In this document: positions 55,715-63,741 of the stretch, one piece after another | How positions within the stretch are numbered: the stretch's first letter is position 1 | Layout of the letters: each line of letters begins with the position of its first letter | Assembly (NCBI GenBank): GCA_965243385.1 | Contig: CBDEUV010000002.1 | Location: 1,178,001-1,242,000 of the forward strand | DNA length: 64,000 nucleotides | Source: JANSYA01 sp965243385 | GTDB lineage: Bacteria > Spirochaetota > Leptospiria > Leptospirales > Leptonemataceae | Direction of reading: 5' to 3' | The notes under the pieces: model-generated | Database searches by the model: none | Told to the model about the DNA's origin: nothing | What the model saw: only the letters and a program-made list of their open reading frames with translations | Translations under genes and position numbers: made by a program

Positions 55715-56569
55715 ATGCTCACCCAATCCCCGACTCTGAATATCAAACCGCTGACCGGTGCGATGGGCGCCGAAATCGAAGGCGTCCAGCTGGCCGGGCT
55801 GAACGACGAAGTCTTCGAGCAAATCGAGCAGGCGCTCTTCGAGTACGGCGCGATTTTCTTTCGCGACCAGGAGTTGACCCATGCTGAGCAGATCGCCGTC
55901 GCCCGCCGCTTCGGCGAGCTCGAAGTGCATCCGATTGTAAACGGCATGGAAGAGCACCCCGAGATCATCCGCGTTCTAAAGCCCGCCGGAGACCCGGCCA
56001 CTTTCGGTACCGGCTGGCACAGCGATAATTCGTTCTTCGAAAAACCGAGCCTGGGTTCGGTCCTGTACGGTGTTACGATTCCTCCGCAGGGCGGCGACAC
56101 GCTCTTCGCGAATCAATATCTCGCATACGAAAGCCTCTCGGACGGCCTGAAGCAAACTCTCGACGGCATGACCGCGATCCACACCGCGGGACCGGCTTAC
56201 ACCTCCGAGACTGCGAAAGAAAAATACGAAGGCAAAACGCCCATCACCTATCGCTGGTCGGATTCCGTGCACGCGGAGGTCGAGCATCCCGTGGTGCGCA
56301 CGCACCCGGTCACCGGACGCAAAGCCCTCTACGTAAACCGTATGTTTACCCAGCGCTTTCAGGGCTGGACCGAAGCGGAAAGCCGACCGCTGCTTGAGTA
56401 CCTGTACGCGCACGGCGGCAAACCGGATTTTTGCTGTCGCTTTCGCTGGCAGGCGAAGTCCGTGGCGATATGGGACAACCGCTGCGTACAACACTACGCC
56501 CTCGACGATTACCAGGAGTTCGAACGCCTGATGTATCGAGTGACCATTGCAGGCGAACGACCGAGCTGA
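55715..56569 (+). CDS. TauD/TfdA-family Fe(II)/2-oxoglutarate dioxygenase
   Basis: 284 residues from the ATG at 55715, with GGAGGAA five bases upstream. The iron facial triad is His102 and Asp104 in GWHSDNSF and a distal His in WDNRCVQHYALDDY; the 2-oxoglutarate Arg is in RLMYRVTIAG. HPVVRTHPVTGRKALYVN matches TauD proteins closely. It oxidises a substrate such as taurine, an alkylsulfonate or a carboxylate; TauD-like sequences cannot be assigned by eye. Its TGA directly abuts the ATG of the glutamine amidotransferase, so the pair is translated as a unit. Confidence 0.92.
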   Translation: MLTQSPTLNIKPLTGAMGAEIEGVQLAGLNDEVFEQIEQALFEYGAIFFRDQELTHAEQIAVARRFGELEVHPIVNGMEEHPEIIRVLKPAGDPATFGTGWHSDNSFFEKPSLGSVLYGVTIPPQGGDTLFANQYLAYESLSDGLKQTLDGMTAIHTAGPAYTSETAKEKYEGKTPITYRWSDSVHAEVEHPVVRTHPVTGRKALYVNRMFTQRFQGWTEAESRPLLEYLYAHGGKPDFCCRFRWQAKSVAIWDNRCVQHYALDDYQEFERLMYRVTIAGERPS

Positions 56570-57421
56570 ATGTCCTTTAAGTTTCTGATCGTCGATGGCT
56601 ACGATCGGCCCGCTCGCGATCGACTGCTCGCAACAGGCTGCAATACCGGCGGCGATTTGTACGCGCGCATGATCGAGCGTTTCGCTCCGGACGCGCGCTA
56701 CGAAATCGTCTATCCCGCCGACGGCGATGATTTTCTACCCCGGGGCGTTGGGCTTACGGACTTCGATTCGCTGTTGTGGACGGGATCCAGTCTGAATATT
56801 TACGATGGAACTCCGGCAGTGTTACGGCAGATCGAATTGGCGAAGGCGAGTTTCGCGGCGCGCGTTCCGGCCTTCGGCAGTTGCTGGGCGCTGCATATCG
56901 CCGCCGCGGCCGCCGGCGGAGACTGCCGACTGAATCCGAACGGACGCGAATTCGGCATTACACGCAAAGTCACGCTGACCCGCGCCGGCGGAGAACACGC
57001 CTTGTTTCGCGACAGGGCCCCGAGCTTTGACGCCTTTACCAGTCATTTCGACGAAGTCCATCGCCTGCCATCGGACTCGCTTGTGCTGGCGACCAACGCC
57101 GCGACGGAGATCCAGGCCGCCTGCATTCGCGCAAACGACACGGAATTCTGGGCGGTGCAATATCATCCCGAGTACGATCTGCGCGAAATCGCCGCCCTGA
57201 CCCGCTTTCGTCGAGACGGTCTCTTAAAAGAAGGCCGCTTTCGCGACGACGCCGATCTCAACGACTGGACAGCGCAACTGGAGCGCTTGCATGCCGGCGG
57301 CCCGGAACACTCCGAGCATACGCGCATGGCCTGGCGACTGGGCCTGGATGCGGATCTCATCGACGCCGACGTGCGCTGCCTCGAATTTCGCAACTGGTTG
57401 CGACATCTACAAAACGCCTGA
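56570..57421 (+). CDS. Class I glutamine amidotransferase-like protein, coupled to TauD
   Basis: 283 residues. The nucleophile Cys105 sits in FGSCWALHIAA and the His of the triad in VQYHPEYD, a normal class I arrangement. The C-terminal 80 residues are extra. It starts at the base after the TauD stop. The combination suggests that ammonia from glutamine, or hydrolysis of a gamma-glutamyl amide, is used in the same pathway as the dioxygenase. Family names of GuaA-like proteins would fit but nothing shows a GMP link. Cytoplasmic. Confidence 0.82.
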   Translation: MSFKFLIVDGYDRPARDRLLATGCNTGGDLYARMIERFAPDARYEIVYPADGDDFLPRGVGLTDFDSLLWTGSSLNIYDGTPAVLRQIELAKASFAARVPAFGSCWALHIAAAAAGGDCRLNPNGREFGITRKVTLTRAGGEHALFRDRAPSFDAFTSHFDEVHRLPSDSLVLATNAATEIQAACIRANDTEFWAVQYHPEYDLREIAALTRFRRDGLLKEGRFRDDADLNDWTAQLERLHAGGPEHSEHTRMAWRLGLDADLIDADVRCLEFRNWLRHLQNA

Positions 57422-57611
57422 AAGCGACGTCCGCCAGGCAAACGCGGTCCAGGAGCGCTTGAGCGCTACGAACCCACCACCGGAAACGTAAAAAAAATCC
57501 GGCCTCTGCACGAAAAATCGCATAGCGCGAATACTAGTTTTTATTTATCAATTCTGCAAATCCATTTATCTCGCATGTTGTATCAATCATCAACAATCGA
57601 GGTAAAGCTTA

Positions 57612-58139
57612 ATGCCGAATTACAAACTATTGGTAACTCTAATCTTGTGCGCCGCCTGTGCAGTCGCATGCGGCGAATCAGACGATAATAGCTCCGACAC
57701 TTTCGCCACAATCGCACTGCTTGCAGCCGCGAATCCAGGCGCAGTGGATATACCGCAGCCGGCCGACGACAGCGCGACTCTGATTCTGGACGGCGCTTCC
57801 CAATCGCTGACCGACGTGCTCGGCTGTGCGGACGGCGCGGCCGGAATTTCGGTGCGGGCCGGAGGCAATCCGCCTGTATTGAGTATTCTAAAGACCACCT
57901 TCGCGGCCGGAAGCGTGGTGCTGAATAATCAGGTGAATTTCGCGGGCGACGACAATATCCTGATCCTGGATCTGCCCGCGGGCGGCGCGGGACGCGATCC
58001 GGTTTCGACCTGCGAAACGAAGATCTTTGAAAACAGTACGGTCTATGACATTCAGGCGCTCAATTGCGAGCTGCGAACCCCGCCGGCTTCCGCGGTTTCG
58101 AATACTATATCGTTTCGTCTGCGGTGTATTAAAGACTGA
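57612..58139 (+). CDS. Small lipoprotein of unknown function
   Basis: 175 residues with GAGG nine bases upstream of the ATG at 57612. Signal peptide and lipobox Val-Ala-Cys-Gly, then an Asp/Ser-rich tether and an Ala/Leu-rich stretch like the Leptospira lipoprotein style. Four Cys in the mature part could form two disulphides. The leader before it (57500-57600) is A/T-rich compared with its surroundings. No family recognised. Probably monocistronic. Confidence 0.75.
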   Translation: MPNYKLLVTLILCAACAVACGESDDNSSDTFATIALLAAANPGAVDIPQPADDSATLILDGASQSLTDVLGCADGAAGISVRAGGNPPVLSILKTTFAAGSVVLNNQVNFAGDDNILILDLPAGGAGRDPVSTCETKIFENSTVYDIQALNCELRTPPASAVSNTISFRLRCIKD

Positions 58140-58171
58140 TCGGCCTGCGGCCGACTTGATCAATTCGCTTT

Positions 58172-58255
58172 GCGGAATCGGCGTTCGTTCCTCCAGGTGG
58201 ACACCGATTCCGCGAGCGTTGCCGGGAAATATATGCCGTAACACCGAAGCTTAGT
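58172..58255. terminator. Two hairpins between convergent genes
   Basis: GCGGAATCGG (58172-58181) pairs perfectly with CCGATTCCGC (58204-58213); a second hairpin joins CCGTAACACCG to CGGTGTTGCGG with one mismatch. They lie between the convergent lipoprotein and hydrolase genes, the right place for a shared terminator, though T-runs are absent. Confidence 0.5.
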
Positions 58256-58290
58256 TCCGGTGTTGCGGCGAAGCTTGCGAGAAGCGGCGA

Positions 58291-59355
58291 TCATATATTC
58301 GATTTTATAAACTCATCCACCAGACCGCACCATTCCCGCGCGAATTCCACACTGACCGACCAGTGACCGTACGGCAGCTCGCGATAGACTTTCGGGCCGC
58401 CCAGACGTTCGTAATTCTGTCGGGTAAGCTCCGGCGGCGTCATGCGATCGCGGGCGGGATTGATCACCAGCACCGGCAGCTCATTCTCCTCGAAGGGAAT
58501 GACCGGCGGAGTGGAGCCGATGCTCTTCAAATAGCGCAACGAAACGCGCTGAATGGGAAGCGGATCGTTTTTCCAGAGATCGTAGAAACCCGCGTCGCGC
58601 CCGTCGACCATTGCCCGGAAATCCCCGAGCAGGCCAAAGGGCAGTCGCAGTCCGGGAGCGCAACGCGCGGCAAAAGCGATCACCCCCTGACTCAGGGCCG
58701 CGAAGCCCGGCAATTTCCGCAGGCGATACAGCCGGGAAAGACCAAGCCCATCCCGGGGCCGGCCGAGATCGAACAGATTGTGGCAGACGACGGCGTTGGG
58801 CACGGCGACCCGCGAATCCGGTGTTTCGGGCTCGCGTCCGGCTGCGACCAGGGCCCGGCGTTTTTGCAACAGCTTCGCAGCCGCCATGTACGTCAGGGCG
58901 CCGCCGATGCTCCCGCCCGCGAGAATCATCGGCCCGGCGAAACGAGCGCGTAGCTGCACGAACACATCGCAAATATTTTCCACCAGCTCCGCAATGACGA
59001 AGTCGCCGCGATCGCCCTGCGAAAAACCCTGCCCGCGTTGATCGGGGAAGGCGACCGTATAGCCGCGTTCGAAGAGTTCCCGGGCCAGCACACCGAACAT
59101 ACGTGAATAACCGCCGCCGCCGTGATTAAAGACGAATACGGGCGCGTCCCGTTCCGGACGTTCATACACGTCGACGTGTAGCCGCACCCCCGTGGACTCG
59201 ACGCTGATCGCCCGAGCATGCTCCCGGATCCAGGCCTGAAGTTCCGGCGTATAGTACCGGCGCCAGTAGTCGCCGGCGGTACTCCCGGTTTCTGGTACAG
59301 TCTTCGCTTTGGTCATTGCGTTCGTCGCATTCGTTTCATGCTCATCGGGTTTCAT
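58291..59355 (-). CDS. Alpha/beta hydrolase
   Basis: 354 residues with GGAGG upstream. The nucleophile elbow is GGSIGGALT (Gly-x-Ser-x-Gly), the oxyanion strand FNHGGGGYSRMF, and the C-terminal His lies in LPYGHWSVSVEF; an acid is at PARDRMTP. Probably a soluble esterase or lipase-like enzyme. A promoter with extended -10 TGCTATGAT is visible on the minus strand (59402-59409). Substrate unknown. Confidence 0.85.
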   Translation of the reverse strand: MKPDEHETNATNAMTKAKTVPETGSTAGDYWRRYYTPELQAWIREHARAISVESTGVRLHVDVYERPERDAPVFVFNHGGGGYSRMFGVLARELFERGYTVAFPDQRGQGFSQGDRGDFVIAELVENICDVFVQLRARFAGPMILAGGSIGGALTYMAAAKLLQKRRALVAAGREPETPDSRVAVPNAVVCHNLFDLGRPRDGLGLSRLYRLRKLPGFAALSQGVIAFAARCAPGLRLPFGLLGDFRAMVDGRDAGFYDLWKNDPLPIQRVSLRYLKSIGSTPPVIPFEENELPVLVINPARDRMTPPELTRQNYERLGGPKVYRELPYGHWSVSVEFAREWCGLVDEFIKSNI

Positions 59356-59401
59356 CGCGCACCTCCTGACGCCGTCCTGTATGGGCGTCGCGTTTCATTG
59401 C

Positions 59402-59409
59402 ATCATAGC
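59402..59409 (-). promoter_or_regulatory. Extended -10 of the hydrolase gene
   Basis: On the minus strand TGCTATGAT reads as TG-N-TATGAT, a good extended -10, about 45 bases before the start at 59355. The -35 is weak. Confidence 0.4.
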
Positions 59410-59452
59410 ACAGGAGGCGCGCTTGAATCGACCCGCTGTATAAAGTGGGATA

Positions 59453-60541
59453 TTATTTTTTGCGGCGAAACTCGCGGGGACTGAGCCCGATGTGGCGCGA
59501 GAAAGCGCGATGAAAAGCGGACTTCGAGTTAAAACCGACTTCATATGCGATCGAAAGAATCGTGCGTTCCGGTTCGTCGCGCAGAAGACGGCAGGCTTCC
59601 TGCACACGAAGGCCGTTTACGTAGTGAAAGAAGCTCGTGCCGCGTTTCTGGTTTAGAAACTCGGAAAGCTGATGCGAAGTGACCTTTGCGGCCCGCGCGA
59701 GATCGGCGAGACTCAGCTCTTCGTTCGCATAATAACGATCGCGCTGCATGAGTTCGTCCAGTCGCGCGCTGAGTTGCGGCAGATCCACCGAGCCCAGCCG
59801 GGATTCCGCCGGGCCGCCGGCCGCGCGGCGATCGACCTTTTCAAGCCAGGCGGCCAGAAAGTCCGGACTCCAGCGGGCCAGGAGATAGACGGCCGGGACG
59901 AACGCCGCCATCCCGTACAGAGTCCACTGCAACAGCGGCTTCAGGCCGGAAACCATAGCGACGAAACCCAGCGCCGCGATCGCGGCTGCGCCGAGGGCGG
60001 CCGCCAGACCGGGGCGCGTCGGGCCCACGGGCGGTGTAAGCCGGCGCAGTACGACAAATCCCGCCGCGAGCATGTACACGAAAAAATATGCGAAGCCCAC
60101 CAGAATGATCCAGTATTCCACGCCGCCGCCGGAATAGAACACCGCAATCCGCTCTGCCCGGTCGTACGGCCGCACGATCGCCTGCCAGAGCGCGTAAGCG
60201 GCCACTCCCGCGGCGGGTGCCAGGGCGATCAGCCAGGTACGGGGACGGCGGAGCGCATCGTCGGCGGGATCCAGGCTCAGGCGCACATAATAAAAGAGCA
60301 GCGGGGCCATTGCATAGCCCCCCGGGGACTGCCAGCCGAAAAACCAGGGGTATGCGACGATACTACCGGAAACCAGCAGGGTTCCATGCGCGATAATCAG
60401 AGCAAGGGCCAGGAGGACGAAGGCACGCAATCGCTGTCGCAAGCGGGCGTTACGCCGGGCCGGCGCCAGCAGCTCGCCGAGCGCGAGCAGCACAGCGAAG
60501 AGCGCGGAAGCAAGCGGCCAGTGAGTCAGCTGTAGCTCCAT
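59453..60541 (-). CDS. Membrane-anchored AraC-type regulator
   Basis: 362 residues from the ATG at 60541 (the ATG at 60571 is in frame but lies inside a hairpin). Residues 1-250 contain about six membrane helices; residues 265-362 are an AraC domain: LSLADLARAAKVTSHQLSEFL for the first helix-turn-helix and ILSIAYEVGFNSKSAFHRAF for the second. Few AraC proteins are membrane-bound this way, so it may sense a membrane or envelope signal. It follows the acyl-CoA dehydrogenase; the leader between them is full of hairpins. Confidence 0.85.
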   Translation of the reverse strand: MELQLTHWPLASALFAVLLALGELLAPARRNARLRQRLRAFVLLALALIIAHGTLLVSGSIVAYPWFFGWQSPGGYAMAPLLFYYVRLSLDPADDALRRPRTWLIALAPAAGVAAYALWQAIVRPYDRAERIAVFYSGGGVEYWIILVGFAYFFVYMLAAGFVVLRRLTPPVGPTRPGLAAALGAAAIAALGFVAMVSGLKPLLQWTLYGMAAFVPAVYLLARWSPDFLAAWLEKVDRRAAGGPAESRLGSVDLPQLSARLDELMQRDRYYANEELSLADLARAAKVTSHQLSEFLNQKRGTSFFHYVNGLRVQEACRLLRDEPERTILSIAYEVGFNSKSAFHRAFSRHIGLSPREFRRKK

Positions 60542-60546
60542 AAACG

Positions 60547-60580
60547 AAAAACGCCCGACGACGCAATGCATCGACGGGCG
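60547..60580 (-). terminator. Minus-strand intrinsic terminator just before the AraC-type start
   Basis: On the minus strand CGCCCG and CGGGCG (60552-60580) form a stem followed by five T, only about five bases before the ATG at 60541. It should end transcripts from the acyl-CoA dehydrogenase. Its position leaves no room for a promoter or ribosome site unless the AraC gene starts elsewhere or is attenuated. Confidence 0.65.
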
Positions 60581-60605
60581 CTGTGAAATCAGGCGTCAGC
60601 CCGGA

Positions 60606-60729
60606 GTTAGCGCTTTGCACGCCACAAACACAGCCGGAGGCTGTGTGCGGCTAAGCGCGTCAGCGCTTTGCACGCCGGCCGATGGACTCATCGGCCGGCA
60701 TAGCTCGAAACGCCTATTAGCGTTTCGAG
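60606..60729. repeat. Cluster of hairpins and an 18-bp direct repeat after the acyl-CoA dehydrogenase
   Basis: The 18-base repeat GTTAGCGCTTTGCACGCC (60606-60623) recurs at 60659-60676 with one mismatch. Three perfect hairpins follow or lie between: ACACAGCC/GGCTGTGT (60628-60646), an 11-bp stem at 60674-60699, and a 10-bp stem at 60704-60729 that contains the acyl-CoA dehydrogenase stop codon. Confidence 0.8.
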
Positions 60730-61904
60730 GCTGCTTCTTTGATCAGACCCGCAGCGATTTCGTTTTTCTGAATCTGGCTCGTGCCTTCGTAAATCTGCAG
60801 AATCTTCGCGTCCCGGAAAAATTTCTCAGCCGGATATTCTTTGGTGTAACCGTAGCCGCCGTAGATTTGCACGCCGTCCGTCGCCACCGCCATAGCAGTG
60901 TCGGCCGCGTAGCATTTCGCGATCGCCGAGTACTTCGCCATATCCTTGGCGCCGGCGATGCAGTAGCGTGCGGATTTGTAGGTCAATAGACGCGACGCTT
61001 CGATGCGCATCGCCATGTCGGCCAGCATGTGCTGAATCGCCTGGAAAGAAGCGATCTTTACGCCGAACTGCTCGCGTTCGCGGGCATACTGGATCGCGCA
61101 ATCGAAGGCGCCCTGCGCCGTGCCGACCGCCGAAGCCGCGACCGCGGGACGCGAAAAGTTCAATGTCTTCAGCGCGTGGATCATGCCCACGTTCTCGACG
61201 CCGCCGACGATGTTCTCCGCCGGAACTTCGCAGTCTTCGAAGATCAGCTGGCGGGTTTCAGAGCAACGAATGCCGAGCTTGTCTTCTTTTTTACCGAAGG
61301 AAAAGCCAGGGGTGTCCTTTTCGACGATGATGCAGGAGATGCCGCGGGTGCCGCGCTCCTTGTTGGTCATACAGAACACAGTGTAGAAGTCCGCCGTGCC
61401 CGCGCCGGAGATCCACTGCTTGGTTCCGTTGAGAATGTACTTATCGCCTTTTTTGACGGCGGTGGTGGTCAGAGCGGGGACGTCGGAACCGGCGCCGGGT
61501 TCGGTCAGACCGAAGGCGCAGATCTTGTCGCCGGAAGCGAGCGGCGGCAGCCACTTTTGTTTCTGCTCCGGAGTGCCGCCGACTTCAATCGGCAGCGCGC
61601 CCAGTTTGGTCGCGAGCAACGCCGTGCCGACTCCCAGACATCCATAGGCGACTTCTTCAGACAGGATGATGCTCGCCATGAGCCCCATGCCCAGGCCGCC
61701 CACGTCTTCGTCAAAGAGGGCAGCGAATAAACCGGCCTCTTTGAATTTCTTGAAAACTTCCATGGGATACTGGTTCTTCTCGTCCAGCTCCATACGAACG
61801 GGAATGACTTCGTTCTTTACTACGTCGCGAATGAGATCCCGAAGCTGGATCTCGTCTTCGCTTAACGAAAGTAGGAGTTCAACGTCTGAAGTTGCTACGC
61901 TCAT
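60717..61904 (-). CDS. Acyl-CoA dehydrogenase
   Basis: 395 residues, the family's usual length. FAD-binding signature TEPGAGSDVPALTT, the substrate loop SRPAVAASAVGTAQGAF, and the catalytic Glu in LQIYEGTSQIQ, typical of short/medium-chain enzymes. It catalyses the first step of fatty-acid beta-oxidation with electrons passed to ETF. The leader (61905-62118) contains two operator-like palindromes. No electron-transfer gene is nearby. Confidence 0.93.
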   Translation of the reverse strand: MSVATSDVELLLSLSEDEIQLRDLIRDVVKNEVIPVRMELDEKNQYPMEVFKKFKEAGLFAALFDEDVGGLGMGLMASIILSEEVAYGCLGVGTALLATKLGALPIEVGGTPEQKQKWLPPLASGDKICAFGLTEPGAGSDVPALTTTAVKKGDKYILNGTKQWISGAGTADFYTVFCMTNKERGTRGISCIIVEKDTPGFSFGKKEDKLGIRCSETRQLIFEDCEVPAENIVGGVENVGMIHALKTLNFSRPAVAASAVGTAQGAFDCAIQYAREREQFGVKIASFQAIQHMLADMAMRIEASRLLTYKSARYCIAGAKDMAKYSAIAKCYAADTAMAVATDGVQIYGGYGYTKEYPAEKFFRDAKILQIYEGTSQIQKNEIAAGLIKEAASKR

Positions 61905-61923
61905 GCTAATTTACCTTGCCAAT

Positions 61924-61998
61924 GAAATATATTTCGTATCTAAAACAGTTAATTTACGAAAGCGCGCAGGGACAAGAAAAATTATGACCTACTGGTCA
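61924..61998. promoter_or_regulatory. Two palindromes in the leader of the acyl-CoA dehydrogenase gene
   Basis: TGACCTACTGGTCA (61985-61998) has 5-bp arms; GAAATATATTTC (61924-61935) is a perfect 12-bp palindrome. The first resembles TetR-family operators used for fatty-acid degradation genes. No regulator gene lies nearby. Confidence 0.45.
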
Positions 61999-62118
61999 GA
62001 AATCTTCCTCGCACTCTACAACGCGCCAAAAAGCCCGCGTTTTCCCTTGTTTTTCAACGAGTGTTGCAAAAATACAACAGTGACTCCGTCGTTAGACGAT
62101 CATCGCTCGCCGCTGGAA

Positions 62119-63438
62119 TCAGCTTTCGTCGGCTTCCGGTTCGGCCTGCGGCAAGCGCTGCACGCGAAACTGCACCAGCTTCTGACGGATGCGCTTGCTG
62201 AGTTCGAAGACGTGGTTTTCGAGTTTCACCTTTTCTCCGACTTCCGGAAAGCGTCCCAGCTTTTCGATTACGAAGCCGGCCACGCTGGTATAACTTTCCG
62301 ATTCAGGTAGTTCATTCTCGGAAAAGAATTCGTTGAAATCGGCGATTGGACAGGACCCCGCCACCAGGTATACGTCTTCCGCTACTTTTACAATTTCTTT
62401 AGGTTCCGGCTCTTCAGTGATATCCTGAATCTCGCCGACGATTTCCTCTAAGATGTCTTCCATCGTCAGCAGACCGGCCGTGCCGCCGTATTCGTCCACG
62501 ACGATCGCCATATGGGTGCGGCGCTTCTGCATCTCGTGCAGGATCTTGTCGATCTTCATGCTGTCGGGTACGAAATAAGCCGGGCGCACGAGCTCCGCCA
62601 GAACCACGTTTCGCTTGCGGGCGACAGCCCGCACCAGGTCGCGCGTGTGCAGAATGCCGACGATGTGGTCGAGTCCGTCCTTCGTCACCGGCAAGCGGCT
62701 GAACGGAATGTCCATGGCCTTTTCGATATCCTCAGAAGATAAATCCACCGCCAGGGATTCAACGTCGACTCGCGGCACCATGATTTCGCGCGCCGATGTG
62801 TCGTTGAATTCAAAGACCTTTTGAATGATCTCGTGTTCGTGATGCTCGATGGTTCCGGCCTGGACGCCTTCCTCAAGCAAATGCCGAATCTCTTCTTCCA
62901 CCAGACGAGATTCGCTGAAGCTGGTCTTGTCTTTGAAGAGCTTCAGAATCACGTTACTGGAAATCGTCAGAAAGATGGTAAAGGGCCGGAAGATCTTCGA
63001 GAAAAAATGCAGGGGATAGGCGACCGTAAGAGCGAAGCCCTCGGAGTAATTGATCGCCAGGGACTTTGGCACGAGCTCGCCCAGGACCAGAGTCAGATAC
63101 GAAATCGAGAATACCAGAGTCGCCAGGGCGATCGTATTGATCTGCGGGCCGATAAACGGAATATTTAAACCGCTTAAAAAGGGAGCCAGATGCCCCAGCA
63201 GAGTGGCACCACCATAGGCAGAGGCCGCGGAAGTGACCAGAGTTACGCCGATCTGGACGGTTGCGAAAAAGTTGTCCGGATTCTCCTTGAGACGGTGCAG
63301 CAAGCGCGCGCGCGAGTCCCCCTCTTCCAGAAGGGCCTGGATCCGGCTGTTTTTCAGTGTAATGATGGCCATTTCCGAACCGGAAAAGAAGCCATTCAAC
63401 AGAATAAGGAATAAGATGATCGAGAGATCTATAACCAC
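62119..63438 (-). CDS. CNNM/CorC-HlyC family membrane protein with CBS pair
   Basis: 439 residues (GTG start). Four membrane helices in a DUF21/CNNM domain (residues 1-185), two CBS domains (about 215-340, including VPRVDVESL and VVDEYGGTAGL), and a C-terminal CorC_HlyC domain (about 360-430). This is the standard plan of bacterial CorB/CorC magnesium or cobalt efflux proteins, once called haemolysins. Divergent from methionine aminopeptidase; between them is a hairpin array. Confidence 0.92.
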   Translation of the reverse strand: MVIDLSIILFLILLNGFFSGSEMAIITLKNSRIQALLEEGDSRARLLHRLKENPDNFFATVQIGVTLVTSAASAYGGATLLGHLAPFLSGLNIPFIGPQINTIALATLVFSISYLTLVLGELVPKSLAINYSEGFALTVAYPLHFFSKIFRPFTIFLTISSNVILKLFKDKTSFSESRLVEEEIRHLLEEGVQAGTIEHHEHEIIQKVFEFNDTSAREIMVPRVDVESLAVDLSSEDIEKAMDIPFSRLPVTKDGLDHIVGILHTRDLVRAVARKRNVVLAELVRPAYFVPDSMKIDKILHEMQKRRTHMAIVVDEYGGTAGLLTMEDILEEIVGEIQDITEEPEPKEIVKVAEDVYLVAGSCPIADFNEFFSENELPESESYTSVAGFVIEKLGRFPEVGEKVKLENHVFELSKRIRQKLVQFRVQRLPQAEPEADES

Positions 63439-63741
63439 GTTGGCTGCAGGAAAAAATGCGCGGGGCCGATCCCCTGACCAGTACTTTTTTTGATACGCAC
63501 AGCAGTCCCGTAGGGACTGCGAGCCGGTTCTCCGGAACCGCGAGCCAGTCTCGAAGAAGACTGCAAGCCGGTTCCAATCGGGACCGCGGCGGTCCTGGCA
63601 GGGCCGCAGGCCAGTTCCTCAGGGACTGCACAGGGGCCGATCTCCCGGCAGGCGGACCCGCGGGGGAACTCGCCGGAAATATAGAGAAAAATCAAAAACC
63701 AGCAGACTTCCTGGCGGACAGGAAAAACCAGGTAAAGGGCC
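63439..63741. other. Intergenic region between CNNM and map with hairpin array
   Basis: 303 bp. Its main content is the array of six short hairpins at 63503-63628, described separately; no gene is supported. Both neighbours are divergent, so both leaders pass through it. Confidence 0.6.
63503..63628. repeat. Array of six short hairpins with CGAGC-type linkers
   Basis: Stems at 63503-63519, 63525-63540, 63546-63563, 63569-63586, 63590-63606 and 63612-63628, each 16-18 bases with a 3-6-base loop and arms like CAGTCCC/GGGACTG, CGGTTC/GAACCG or CGGTTCC/GGGACCG. Linkers are CGAGC, CGAGC, CAAGC, CGG and CAGGC. Arm changes keep pairing, often by wobble. Confidence 0.85.

Noticed and set aside
59672..60535. 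Plus-strand open frame inside the AraC-type gene
   Set aside because: Shadow of membrane-helix codons; no ribosome site and no similarity.
63503..63628. CRISPR array
   Set aside because: Units are short hairpins with changing arms and 3-5-base linkers, not identical repeats with unique spacers, and no cas gene is near.
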